From positions 2,112,113 to 2,176,112 of the forward strand of contig NZ_QPHM01000001.1 of NCBI RefSeq assembly GCF_003336245.1: a DNA stretch of 64,000 nucleotides. The letters run 5' to 3'. The translations under genes and the position numbers were made by a program. The DNA comes from Haloplanus salinus. Lineage in GTDB: Archaea > Halobacteriota > Halobacteria > Halobacteriales > Haloferacaceae. The notes below the pieces were generated by a model that made no database searches, was not told the DNA's origin, and worked only from the letters and a program-made list of their open reading frames with translations. Below, in pieces: positions 27,518 through 36,429 of this stretch (the stretch's first letter is position 1; each line of letters opens with the position of its first letter).

Positions 27518-29350
27518 ATGCGCACACGGGGTTTGCAGGCGACGATACGGGGGACAGGGACCCGACTCGGCCGGGCCGTGGGGCGGACGCCCCCCTCGGC
27601 CGCCGTCGTTCTCGCGGTCGCGACCGCCGCCGTCTTCTATCGACTCGGGGATCGACCGCTGTGGTGGTGGGACGAGTCGTTCTACGCGAACGCGGCACAC
27701 AACGCCATCGCGGGGGGCCACTGGCTGATCCCTCATCTCGCCGGCTTCGACACCATTCACCCGTCGCCGTTCCTCGAGAAGCCGCCGTTGGCCATCTGGC
27801 TCGAAGCGCTCTCCATCGGCGTCTTCGGCCCGACCGAGTTCGCCGTCCGGGCGCCGTCGGCCGCGGCGACCGTCGCCACGGCCGTCCTCGTTTTCCTCCT
27901 CGGTCGCGAGATTCGGGGGCGAGGGGCCGGCCTCGTCGCCGCGGCCGCGTTCCTGACCACGCCGGCGGTCATCGTCGGGACGAACGCGGCACGGTTCGGC
28001 GCCACGGATTCGTTGCATACGTTCCTTGGCTCCCTCCTCGTCGCCCTCGTCTGGCTCCACGCGGCCGACCGGCGTGACGTTCCCCCCGCGCTCGTCGGCG
28101 GGGTCGCCGCCGCGCTCCTCCTCACCAAGGGGTTCGCCGCGGGCGCGTTCTTCGCCGCGCTCGTCCCGCTTTTGCTCGTCCGCCGCGGGCGGTTCTCCGC
28201 TCGGTTCGTCGGCGTCGCCACTGCCGTGACGACCGTCGCCGTCGGCTGGTGGGTGGCCGCGGTGTACCTGCTCGTGGGGGACTACTTCGTCGAGGAGATA
28301 TTCCTCGAACCGGTCTGGCACCGCATCGTCGGTGCGGACGCCGCCTCGACGAGCCGTCGAACGCTCGTCCCCATCTTCGAGTATCCGTACCTGACGCGGC
28401 TCCAGTCAGTGTTTCGTCCCTGGTGGTTCCCCTTCCTTTTCGGCGCCGTCGTCGCCGCGGTGACCGGCCGCCGGACACCACCGGACGGGCGTTCCGGGGG
28501 GCTCTCCCCGCGATTCCTCGTCTGGTGGACCGCGGCCGTGTTCGCCCCGTTCCTGTTTTTCGGCACGAAGCTGTGGTACGTCGTTCCGACGTTCGTCCCG
28601 GCAGCGCTCACGGTCGGCTGGCTCGTCGCAGCAGCCGTCGACGGGACCACCGCCGCCGTTGCGACCGACGCATCGGGTGGCGAACGCGGCGACGGCTGGC
28701 CCATTCGTCGTTCGGCAGCGGTCGTCGGCCTCGTCGCCGGGACTGCCCTCGCCGCCCTCGCCGGCCCCAGCGGCCGACTGTACGCGCCCGCCGACGGCGG
28801 TGGCGTCGCCCTCGACCCGTCGATGCCGCCCGATCTATCGGTCCTCGCCGTCGTGGCTGCCCTCTGTGTCGGTGCCCGGCTGGTGTCCACGGACGGCCTC
28901 GGACCCGGGTTGCTTTCGCTCCCGGGCGGGCTGTCCCTCGACGCCGACGCCTTCCTCCGCGCGCTGACCGCGGGCGTGGCTCTCGTACTCGTGCTCGGCG
29001 TCCTCGTCGGCACTCCCGCCGTCTACGCGGCGGGGAACGGCGACGAACCGGCCGACACGGACTTTCGCCACCTCGGCGAGACCACCGCAGCCGTCGTGCC
29101 CGCGGGCGAGCGCGTGTACGTACAACCGAACGCCGCGGCACGCTGGTTCTACGCGAGCTACGAGTTCTACGCCGACCGACCGATGCGGGAGGTGCCGGTC
29201 GACCGTCTCCGCACCGACCCGGACGTCAGGTACGCCCTCATGACGAGTCAGGGCGTCCCCATCGTGGACGACCGGAACCCGTCGGTCGTCGCGGAGAGTT
29301 CACATCTCGACCTCGTTCTCGTCGAACTCGGGCCGCCGGCCGAGCCGTGA
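27518..29350 (+). CDS. GT39/ArnT-like polytopic glycosyltransferase
   Basis: The 610-residue membrane enzyme has about a dozen helices. Near residue 50 it carries LWWWDESFYANAAHN: the Asp-Glu pair in the first extracellular loop is the metal and catalytic site of the PMT/ArnT (GT-C) superfamily. HPSPFLEKPPLAIWLEALSIGVFG (in parts) is the second loop. These enzymes transfer a sugar from a polyprenyl-phosphate donor, and a role in surface glycosylation would suit its position near the S-layer gene. The start at 27518 was chosen from the TATA position; a GTG at 27494 is also possible. Confidence 0.85.
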   Translation: MRTRGLQATIRGTGTRLGRAVGRTPPSAAVVLAVATAAVFYRLGDRPLWWWDESFYANAAHNAIAGGHWLIPHLAGFDTIHPSPFLEKPPLAIWLEALSIGVFGPTEFAVRAPSAAATVATAVLVFLLGREIRGRGAGLVAAAAFLTTPAVIVGTNAARFGATDSLHTFLGSLLVALVWLHAADRRDVPPALVGGVAAALLLTKGFAAGAFFAALVPLLLVRRGRFSARFVGVATAVTTVAVGWWVAAVYLLVGDYFVEEIFLEPVWHRIVGADAASTSRRTLVPIFEYPYLTRLQSVFRPWWFPFLFGAVVAAVTGRRTPPDGRSGGLSPRFLVWWTAAVFAPFLFFGTKLWYVVPTFVPAALTVGWLVAAAVDGTTAAVATDASGGERGDGWPIRRSAAVVGLVAGTALAALAGPSGRLYAPADGGGVALDPSMPPDLSVLAVVAALCVGARLVSTDGLGPGLLSLPGGLSLDADAFLRALTAGVALVLVLGVLVGTPAVYAAGNGDEPADTDFRHLGETTAAVVPAGERVYVQPNAAARWFYASYEFYADRPMREVPVDRLRTDPDVRYALMTSQGVPIVDDRNPSVVAESSHLDLVLVELGPPAEP

Positions 29351-29535
29351 GCGCCCTCGCCCGAGCGCCCCGAGTCACCGCCACCTCGTCGCGACGGTCC
29401 CGCCTTCTACGGCGGCCGTCCGGATCAGGCCGAGAACTGCATATATCTATCAGAACGGATAGAATATGAACGTACGTGATGTATTCTCCGAAAAAATTAA
29501 AAGAAATCGCTCCCAAGCGACATCGAAGTCAGCCA

Positions 29536-29664
29536 ATGAAACTCGCACTCACCCCGTCGGACCTGTTCCGAGTCCTCTCGCCAACCGGCTGTTTAGTGGA
29601 GGCGCTTTCGATGGCCCTGCTGCTGGTTGCGATGTTCGGCTGTGCCCTCGCGGCCCTCCCCTGA
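29536..29664 (+). CDS. Possible 42-residue membrane peptide
   Basis: A short frame begins at ATG 29536 after an AT-rich stretch (AAAAAATTAAAAG near 29492-29504). It has one hydrophobic helix (about residues 22-40, MALLLVAMFGCALAALP). Its stop abuts the stop of the convergent lipoprotein gene (TGA|TCA). It may be real, given the compact arrangement and promoter-like upstream DNA, but no homologue is recognised. Between the glycosyltransferase and this frame (29351-29535) I see nothing else. Confidence 0.35.
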   Translation: MKLALTPSDLFRVLSPTGCLVEALSMALLLVAMFGCALAALP

Positions 29665-30516
29665 TCACTTCGTCCAGATCACTTTCACGTCGCCCCCCTC
29701 GTACGACCGCTCCCACGTCAGTCGGAGGTCACGCGCCTGTGTCCCCGCCGGCACGGGGTAGACCAGTTCCCCCCGTCTGACGGTTCGGCCCGCGAGTGAG
29801 CCGCTCTCGTAGGGATCGCTCGCCACGTCCTGTCGCAGCGGTCGCTCCTCGCCGCCGACATCGAGGGCGAACGTCGACGGCTCCGGTACCGACTGTGCCT
29901 CCTGGAGTCGATTTCGCACGTCGACGCGCATCACCGCCCACACCTGCCCGTCTGCGGGTGCCGTCGGCGTCGGCGTCGGCTCCGCCGTCGCCGTGGACTC
30001 GTTCGTCGCCGTCTCGTTGCCGGCCGTCGGATACGTCCGCTCGAACGAGCCCCCGAGGACGTTGACGAAGAGCCCGGTCGGCGTGGCGTACCGGATGCCG
30101 AAGTCGTACTCGGCCGGCACGACGTCGATGGCCCACGTCTCGTCGAACGCGGCGAGGCGGAACTCTATCGTCCCCAAGTAGTCCAGGGCGAACCGCGGGC
30201 TGTGCCACTCGCCCGTCTCGCCCGCGGCGAGGGGCATCTCGAGTTCGCCGGCCGTCTGCCACTCGCCGCCGTCGACCCGCTGTTCGAGCGCCGAGACGAA
30301 GGTGCCCGCTCCAGTGCCGGTGTTTTGCACGGCGATGGCGAAGACGGTCGGATCGTTCAGCGGGGTCGATTCGGTCGCTTCGACGGCGCGGAGTTCGAAC
30401 TCGGGTGTGCCCGTGCCCGTCGCCGTGGGCGTCGCGGTCGATCCGGACCCGCCACCGTTCGAACAGCCCGCGAGGGCCGCGAGACCGGCCGAAGCGAGGA
30501 ACGCGCGTCGTCGCAT
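29665..30516 (-). CDS. Haloarchaeal surface lipoprotein
   Basis: The 283-residue protein starts MRRRAFLASAGLAALAGC, a Tat-type signal with a lipobox Cys18, followed by a Gly/Ser/Thr linker. The mature part has beta-rich sections and a Thr/Pro insert (TPTPTAPADG) near 195. The WAVMRVDVRN and LTWERSYEGGDVKVIW segments suggest an Ig-like fold. No enzyme motif is seen. The upstream in-frame extension (20 residues) was rejected because the signal begins at the chosen Met. Confidence 0.8.
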   Translation of the reverse strand: MRRRAFLASAGLAALAGCSNGGGSGSTATPTATGTGTPEFELRAVEATESTPLNDPTVFAIAVQNTGTGAGTFVSALEQRVDGGEWQTAGELEMPLAAGETGEWHSPRFALDYLGTIEFRLAAFDETWAIDVVPAEYDFGIRYATPTGLFVNVLGGSFERTYPTAGNETATNESTATAEPTPTPTAPADGQVWAVMRVDVRNRLQEAQSVPEPSTFALDVGGEERPLRQDVASDPYESGSLAGRTVRRGELVYPVPAGTQARDLRLTWERSYEGGDVKVIWTK

Positions 30517-30879
30517 ACTGTCGTGTCCGCGCGCACGACGTAAAATGGTACTCGATTCCGCCACGACCGACGACACTAAAGTATCATTCAGCTAACTAGT
30601 ATCGCCTCACCGACAAATATCAACGAGACAACTATTGTGCTCGGACTAGTTACAGTATCTGTCAATCGTCTAATCTTACTCCCGTCAATCGGTTTCGACG
30701 TTCGCTCTGCGGACGTCTGACACACACACGACAGTACCACAAAACATATACCAAACTTGCCTAAAGACATGCCCGTACCCCTACCAGTGGTCGCGCTATC
30801 CGTTACGGACGGCAAGATCACGAATCGGCACGAAAGAGGAGCGACCTCCGGACTGTCACTGCAGATAAGACAACAAAAA
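30517..30879 (+). promoter_or_regulatory. Long AT-rich upstream region of the S-layer gene
   Basis: These 363 bases lie between the lipoprotein and S-layer genes and contain no gene I support. They are AT-richer than the surroundings. ACTAGT occurs at 30595-30600 and 30645-30650. A TATA-like AAAACATATA lies at about 30741-30750, predicting a leader of roughly 110 bases. A long regulated leader is common for abundant S-layer mRNAs. A GGAG-like stretch near 30836 is too far from the ATG to act as a normal ribosome site. Confidence 0.45.
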
Positions 30880-33800
30880 ATGACAGACTATAACGAAAAA
30901 GTTCGCGCGGTCATCCTCGCGGCGCTCATGGTATTCAGCGTCTTCGCTGGTACTGTGGCGCTGTCGGGGACGGCTGTAGCAGACCCCTCGGGCGCATCGA
31001 ACGCTTCCGTTGCAGCTGGGACTGTTACGCCTACGACCGTCATTAACGGCTCCGAACCGACACACAGCGTAGAGATTCAGATCGATAACGTGGACGCCGA
31101 CGGTGTTGACGATGCAGTTAACATTTCGTCGACTGTTGGGACAGTCACCGGCGTCTCCAACGTCGCAGCGACTAACGAGACGTCGGGATCCAGTTCGATC
31201 TCCGACGTCCGTGTTCGCTCCTCGTCTAACGGCCAGTTGGTCGTTAATGCTTCTGGTGGAAGCAGTCCTCAGGAGATTCAGGTGAACATCACGGCTGATG
31301 TCACTGTCGACTACAGTGGTGCGACCCCGGCCTCGGGCGACACCGGCAACATCCAAGTCGAAGTCGACGAAGATGACGACGGTGCCAGCGTGGCTGGCCC
31401 GACTAGCATCGGCAACACGATTACCGTCGCCACGTCTCCGTCGGGGAACCGAGCAGGTAACCCGGACGGTACGGGCACCTTCGACACCGTCGACGGTGAG
31501 GGTGCATTCTTCCCTGGCGCGACTATCTTCCAGGGTGAATCCGGCATCCAGCTCGGCGACTCCTTCGCCGACACGCCGACCAAAACGGCCGGTAATGCTG
31601 AGGGCGTCCCGCTCGAAACTCCTGACATCCCGCAGAATCAGGAAACCGGTCGATATCAAGACTCGAACGGCAACTCGGTCACTGTCACGACCCCGCGTGT
31701 CACCACGCTGGACGTGATCAACACGAACGGTGAGGACATCGCCGGCGGCTCCGTCGCCGAAGGTATCTCCGGTGAGAGCGGTGCCGGTAACCTCTCCGTT
31801 GTCGGTTCTTGGAACTACGAGAATGCTGAGCGTCTGGAAGTCACCGTTGAGGACGACTCCGGTCTTGATGTGACCGGCGACGTCATCAACAACGGTGCTG
31901 TCCGCACCGCTGGTGACAAGACGAGCCAGACGCAGACCAACAACGGCTTCAGCCTCAGCAACAACGAGGTCTACTACAACCTCAACCTTGCGGACACGGG
32001 TACGGGAACGTACACGATCACTCTCGCCGGCACGGACGACCTCGACTTCGGTGAGGCGTCCCAGTCGACGACCGTCACCGTCACCGGTGACGACGACGCG
32101 AACCTCGAACTCGACTCGGACGACGTCACGCGCGGTGAGGACGTCCGCTTCGAGATTCAGGGCTCCGACGCTGGCGACACGCACACGGTCCTGATCGAGT
32201 CCGACGACTTCCGTGACGGCTTCACGGTCGACAACGCCCAGCGCGTCTTCCGTCTGGTCGGCGACACTGACGAAGTTGGTGTCGTCGAGAACGCGAGCGC
32301 TCTCAGCGGCGACGTCTACGAGCGCGGTACCTCGGGCTCGAGTCCCACTAACGTCGACTACGCGTTCGCGAACATCACCATCGACGACGACACCGGTGTC
32401 GGCGTCGGGCAGATCGAAACGCAGTACCTCGACGACTCGGACGTGGACGTCTACCTGTACGATCAGAACTTCGGCGTTCCGTTCGACACTGACAACTCGA
32501 CGGCCACGGACAACGAGGCCGACGACCAGACCCTGACCGTCGAGCAGGGTGACATCTCCATCGAATCGCCCGGCAGCACGTACGTTGTCGGCAGCGAAGT
32601 GGACGTCAACGGGACGGCCTCCGAAGGTATCGACGAGGTCGCCTTCTACGTCCGCCGCCAGAACGACTACCAGCTCCTCGACATCGACGATAGCCCCACG
32701 CTGACCGTCGACGCTGACGGCACGTTCGACGAGGACGACGTCGTCCTCTCGCAGGGCAACGAGCCCGGGAACAACGAACTGTCCCAGCCCGGCACCTACC
32801 GTCTCGGTGTCGTCGACGCTGATGGTCTCGGCACGAACACGCCGCCCGCGACGATCAGCACGTCGAACTTCAACACGAACACGAGTACGCAGCAGTCGCT
32901 GCGCGTGCTCGACACTGAACTCGACGCGAACTACCAGACCGTCGGTGGTCAGGTGGCCGTCGAGGACAACGAACTCAACATCACCGGCAGCGCATTCGGT
33001 GCGCAGCAGGTGACGGTCGTCTTCGTCGGTGAGCGTGGGAACACGGCGTTCCACACGATCAGCGTCGACGACGACAACACGTTCGAAGAGGACGACCTCA
33101 CGGTCTCCGAGAGTGGCCAATTCAACGGCGACGCGAGCGGTCTCTCGGAAGGCGAGGTCAGCGCGCACGTCCTGATCCCTGGTCGTGACGACCAGTTCGG
33201 TGACGACAGCTTCGACGGCGCGAACAGCTTCGAAGCGTTCGTCGAGGACCTGGACAACGACAACTCGGGACTGACCGGTCAGCAGGTCCGTTCGCGCATC
33301 GTCGATCAGACGACCGAGGAAGTCGCGTCCGACGACCGGATGGTCACCTCGCGCTTCCGCTACGCGGACGCGCAGACGACCATCGACACGGTCTACCCCG
33401 AAGGCTCTGAGGCCTCTGGCGTCAACCCGGTCGGCGTGGACGACACGCTGGTCGCGGAAGGCGGCACGAACCTCCGGCCGGACGACAACTCGATCACCGT
33501 GGAACTCCTGACGGAGGACGGTGACTCGGTCGCACTGACGACGACCGAGGAATGGTCCTTCGACGGGACGTACAACGTGTCGCTCGAACTCGAGGACGTG
33601 CAGACGGGCACGTACACCCTCGAAGCCGACGACTCGTTCAACACGGACATCGTGTCGGTCGAAATCGTCCAGAGCGTCCAGACGGCAACGCCGGAACCGA
33701 CGGCGACGCCGGAGCCGACTCCGACGGAGACGCCGGAGCCGACGCCGGAGCCGACGCCGGAACCGACGGAAACGATGGAACCGACGGACACGGCAACGGC

Positions 33801-33903
33801 CACGCCGACGCCCACTGAGGGTGGCGGTCCTGGCTTCGGTGCCATCATCGCCGTCATCGCGCTCATCGCGGCCGCACTGCTGGCCGTCCGGCGCGACAAC
33901 TAA
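30880..33903 (+). CDS. csg: S-layer glycoprotein with PGF-CTERM anchor
   Basis: The 1007-residue surface protein has an N-terminal Sec signal (residues 1-35, ending SGTAVADP) and a long acidic Asn/Thr/Ser-rich ectodomain with many N-x-S/T sites. A Thr/Pro/Glu-repeat stalk (about 930-980, ETPEPTPEPTPEPT) follows, then GGGPGFGAIIAVIALIAAALLAVRRDN (in parts). The PGF motif plus helix plus basic tail is the archaeosortase A signal, which is removed and replaced by a lipid anchor. The family builds the cell wall lattice. The first about 450 bases are less GC-rich than the rest. The ATG at 30880 follows an A-run and starts the signal peptide. Confidence 0.93.
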   Translation: MTDYNEKVRAVILAALMVFSVFAGTVALSGTAVADPSGASNASVAAGTVTPTTVINGSEPTHSVEIQIDNVDADGVDDAVNISSTVGTVTGVSNVAATNETSGSSSISDVRVRSSSNGQLVVNASGGSSPQEIQVNITADVTVDYSGATPASGDTGNIQVEVDEDDDGASVAGPTSIGNTITVATSPSGNRAGNPDGTGTFDTVDGEGAFFPGATIFQGESGIQLGDSFADTPTKTAGNAEGVPLETPDIPQNQETGRYQDSNGNSVTVTTPRVTTLDVINTNGEDIAGGSVAEGISGESGAGNLSVVGSWNYENAERLEVTVEDDSGLDVTGDVINNGAVRTAGDKTSQTQTNNGFSLSNNEVYYNLNLADTGTGTYTITLAGTDDLDFGEASQSTTVTVTGDDDANLELDSDDVTRGEDVRFEIQGSDAGDTHTVLIESDDFRDGFTVDNAQRVFRLVGDTDEVGVVENASALSGDVYERGTSGSSPTNVDYAFANITIDDDTGVGVGQIETQYLDDSDVDVYLYDQNFGVPFDTDNSTATDNEADDQTLTVEQGDISIESPGSTYVVGSEVDVNGTASEGIDEVAFYVRRQNDYQLLDIDDSPTLTVDADGTFDEDDVVLSQGNEPGNNELSQPGTYRLGVVDADGLGTNTPPATISTSNFNTNTSTQQSLRVLDTELDANYQTVGGQVAVEDNELNITGSAFGAQQVTVVFVGERGNTAFHTISVDDDNTFEEDDLTVSESGQFNGDASGLSEGEVSAHVLIPGRDDQFGDDSFDGANSFEAFVEDLDNDNSGLTGQQVRSRIVDQTTEEVASDDRMVTSRFRYADAQTTIDTVYPEGSEASGVNPVGVDDTLVAEGGTNLRPDDNSITVELLTEDGDSVALTTTEEWSFDGTYNVSLELEDVQTGTYTLEADDSFNTDIVSVEIVQSVQTATPEPTATPEPTPTETPEPTPEPTPEPTETMEPTDTATATPTPTEGGGPGFGAIIAVIALIAAALLAVRRDN

Positions 33904-34268
33904 GCGACCGGTCGTGAGCCACGGTTGAGTCGCCTCGCGCGACTCGGTCGACGGTGACGATCGGGCGACCACGAACCACGACTGACCGCCGAAAGCGGTC
34001 ATCCGATGCGGATTCTTTTATCGGCGCAGATCCGGTAGCGACGGCGCTCGCTGGGCGCCGACTCCGTTGCTCCGCAACCACTAAACACGCTTCGCGCCTT
34101 CGCCCGACAATGGTCGACTGGACGGAGGAGTTCACCAAATCGTGTGTATCTCGTGTGTACCGGTGACGCCGCTCGCTTCCCGAGAGGTGATGCAAGTCGA
34201 AGTCTCTGTGATGGGTAGACTGGCATATTTTGGGAACTGTTTTGTCTGTACCCACCGTACGATACGAT
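33904..34268 (+). other. Gene-free stretch with terminator-like hairpin and rfcL duplicate
   Basis: No gene is supported in these 365 bases. GAGTCGC (33927-33933) and GCGACTC (33939-33945) form a 7-base hairpin just after the S-layer stop and may be a terminator, although no T-run follows. At 34069-34135 the DNA matches the rfcL promoter and start (described separately). GCATATTTTGG at 34223-34233 may be the VapB promoter. Confidence 0.5.
34069..34135 (+). pseudogene. Duplicate of rfcL promoter and first codons
   Basis: About 67 bases match the segment at 34876-34940. They include the promoter-like CCACTAAAC, the GCTTCGCGC stretch and an ATG at 34110 that reads MVDWTEEFT before diverging (the intact rfcL reads MTDWTEKYR). 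The frame then ends after 18 codons at 34166. The duplicate lies immediately upstream of the VapBC-like pair, so the pair sits between two copies of the rfcL 5' end. Confidence 0.85.
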
Positions 34269-34499
34269 ATGTCCGACGCGACGCTCGACGACCGGGGCCG
34301 TCTGACACTCCCGAAGGAGATACGGGAGCGATACGGCGACCGCTACCACGTCGTCGACATCCACGACGGAATCAAGTTGATTCCGGTCGCCGGGGACCCT
34401 CTCGACGCGCTTCGGGACGAGTTCGCTGACGTCGAGAAGTCGGCGGAAGAACTGCGCGAAGGGGCACGCGAAACGGCGCTGGACGAGGCCGGGCGCTGA
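34269..34499 (+). CDS. vapB: AbrB/MazE-type antitoxin (VapB-like)
   Basis: A 76-residue protein. Residues 1-45 form an AbrB/SpoVT swapped-hairpin DNA-binding domain (LDDRGRLTLPKEIRERYG, then YHVVDIHDGIKLIPV). The C-terminal tail (about 46-76, FADVEKSAEELREGARETA) is a helix that should wrap the toxin. It stands at the start of a two-gene cassette with the toxin directly after (no intergenic base). Such antitoxins both neutralise the toxin and repress their own promoter. Confidence 0.85.
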   Translation: MSDATLDDRGRLTLPKEIRERYGDRYHVVDIHDGIKLIPVAGDPLDALRDEFADVEKSAEELREGARETALDEAGR

Positions 34500-34874
34500 A
34501 TGTACGTCGAGACGGACTTCCTACTCGCGCTCATCAAGGACGAAGACTGGCTCGGTGCTGCCGCCGAGACGGTGTACCGTGACCATCGAGACGGACTGTG
34601 GACGTCACAGTTCACGCTCATCGAACTGCTCTTAGTCGCCGACCGTGAGGACCGGGATACAGAGCGAGTCGTAACGAACGCCGCAAAACTCGTCGAGGTC
34701 CATGGCGACGTGGATACGGTCGTCGCGGCAGCAACCTACGTCGAAGACCACAACTTCACCCCCTTCGACGCACTCCACCTCGTCGAGTCGGACGGCGACC
34801 GGATAGTCTCCAGTGACGACGCATACGAGGGATACGCACCTCGCATCGATCTGAAGGATGTAGCCGAGGAGTGA
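34500..34874 (+). CDS. vapC: PIN-domain toxin (VapC-like ribonuclease)
   Basis: The 124-residue PIN protein starts at the base after the antitoxin stop. Acidic active-site residues are visible: Asp6 in YVETDFLLALIKDEDW, Glu in FTLIELLL near 43, Asp in FTPFDALHL near 92, and Asp in SSDDAYE near 109. VapC toxins are Mg2+-dependent endoribonucleases cutting tRNA or rRNA. Its stop lies one base before the second copy of the rfcL promoter duplicate. All catalytic acids appear intact. Confidence 0.88.
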   Translation: MYVETDFLLALIKDEDWLGAAAETVYRDHRDGLWTSQFTLIELLLVADREDRDTERVVTNAAKLVEVHGDVDTVVAAATYVEDHNFTPFDALHLVESDGDRIVSSDDAYEGYAPRIDLKDVAEE

Positions 34875-34884
34875 CGCTCCGCAA

Positions 34885-34894
34885 CCACTAAACG
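34885..34894 (+). promoter_or_regulatory. TATA element of rfcL
   Basis: CCACTAAACG is centred about 27 bases before the rfcL ATG at 34917, and the same element is preserved in the duplicate at 34078-34086. Confidence 0.45.
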
Positions 34895-34916
34895 CGCTTC
34901 GCGCTTTCGTCCGGTA

Positions 34917-36392
34917 ATGACCGATTGGACGGAGAAGTACCGCCCGTCGACGCTGTCGGCGGTCCGGGGGAACGACAAGGCCCGTGACGCGCTGGCGGAG
35001 TGGGCGAAGACGTGGGACGATCACCGCGAGGCGGTCGTCGTCTACGGGAGTCCGGGCGTCGGCAAGACGTCGGCGGCCCACGCGCTGGCGGCCGATATGG
35101 GATGGGAGACGGTCGAACTCAACGCCTCCGACCAGCGGACGGCCGACGTGATCGAACGGTTCGCGGGGCGAGCGGCGCAGAACGCGACGCTCGTCGGATC
35201 GGCCGGCGGCGACGACGGCGGCCGACAGCTCGTGATTCTCGACGAGGCCGACAACATCCACGGTAACTACGACCGCGGCGGGGCGAGCGCGGTCACGCGT
35301 GTGGTCAAAGACGCCGACCAGCCCATCGTCCTGATCGCCAACGACTACTACGACATGAGCCGTGGCCTGCGCAACGCCTGCCGTGACATCGAGTTCCGTG
35401 ACGTGTCGGCACGCTCCATCGTGCCCGTTCTCCGGGACATTTGCCGGCGCGAGGACGTCGAGTTCGAGGCCGACGCCTTGGACCGCATCGCCGAAATCGA
35501 CGACGGCGACCTGCGTTCGGCGGTGAACGACCTGCAGGCGGCCGCGGAGGGAGACCGCCGCCTGACGGTCGACGACGTCGTGACGGGCGACCGCGACCGG
35601 AGTCTCGGGGTCTTTCCCTTCCTCGATGCGGTGTTGAAAGAGGAGACCCCGGAGGCGGCCATCGGGTCCGCGTACCGCGTCGACGAGACGCCGGACGACC
35701 TGACGAAATGGGTCGCGGAGAACGTCACGAAGGTGTACGACGGGGCGGAACTCGCGCGGGCGTACGACCACCTCGCGAACGCCGACCGGTGGCTGGGACG
35801 GGTGCGCGCCAGCCAGGAGTACGGCTACTGGCGGTACGCGACCGACGCCCTCGCCGGCGGCGTCGCGGCGTCCCGTGACGGCTCGAAGGGGGGCTGGACG
35901 CGCTTCTCACGGCCGCAGTTCTGGCCCTCGTCGGACTCGACGGCCGACGAGGTGGTCCGCAAGGTGGCCGAGAACGGCGGGTTCAGCATGGCGACCGCTC
36001 GCCGCGAAGTCCTCCCGTTCCTCGCGGCGATGACCCATCACTGCAAGCCCCGTGAACTGACCGTCTCGATGGCCGCCTACTACGACCTCGACGAGGCGGC
36101 GGTGTCTTTCGTCACCGGGAGCGGCGAGACGACGAACAAGGTGGAGTCAATCGTCGCGGACGCACGGGAACTCCGGGAGTCCGCGATGGAGGAACACTCG
36201 GGGGCGTTCGGCGGCGAGCGAGCGACCGTCGACGAGGCGGCGGCGCCCGACGACGAAGCGTCGGACGGCGACGCACACGGGGCGAATGCTGCCGAGACCG
36301 AGGCGGGCGCGGGCGACGTCGGGAGCGAGGCCGACACCGACACCGACGCCGACGCCGACGACGGCCAGTCCGGCCTCTCGGATTTCATGTGA
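34917..36392 (+). CDS. rfcL: Replication factor C large subunit
   Basis: RfcL (491 residues) is part of the clamp loader that opens PCNA. TDWTEKYRPSTLSAVRGND begins the protein; Walker A is VYGSPGVGKTSAAHALA, Walker B VILDEADNIHGNYDRGG, followed by sensor 1 LIANDYYDMS and the arginine region LRNACRDIEFR. The collar domain follows from about 235 to 400. The C-terminus is an acidic tail rich in Asp/Ala ending in QSGLSDFM, where the final QSGLSDFM resembles a PIP box for PCNA binding. The first residues and promoter are duplicated upstream. Confidence 0.96.
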   Translation: MTDWTEKYRPSTLSAVRGNDKARDALAEWAKTWDDHREAVVVYGSPGVGKTSAAHALAADMGWETVELNASDQRTADVIERFAGRAAQNATLVGSAGGDDGGRQLVILDEADNIHGNYDRGGASAVTRVVKDADQPIVLIANDYYDMSRGLRNACRDIEFRDVSARSIVPVLRDICRREDVEFEADALDRIAEIDDGDLRSAVNDLQAAAEGDRRLTVDDVVTGDRDRSLGVFPFLDAVLKEETPEAAIGSAYRVDETPDDLTKWVAENVTKVYDGAELARAYDHLANADRWLGRVRASQEYGYWRYATDALAGGVAASRDGSKGGWTRFSRPQFWPSSDSTADEVVRKVAENGGFSMATARREVLPFLAAMTHHCKPRELTVSMAAYYDLDEAAVSFVTGSGETTNKVESIVADARELRESAMEEHSGAFGGERATVDEAAAPDDEASDGDAHGANAAETEAGAGDVGSEADTDTDADADDGQSGLSDFM

Positions 36393-36429
36393 GCAATCCT
36401 TTTTGCCCCGTCGTGGCGTGGCGTCGAGT

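Noticed and set aside
33690-33800. PEPT repeats near the S-layer 3' end as an intergenic repeat
   Set aside because: They encode the Thr/Pro stalk before the membrane anchor.
30856-34002. 1048-codon minus frame opposite the S-layer gene
   Set aside because: Shadow of the S-layer frame; the real gene has a signal peptide, sequons and PGF-CTERM.
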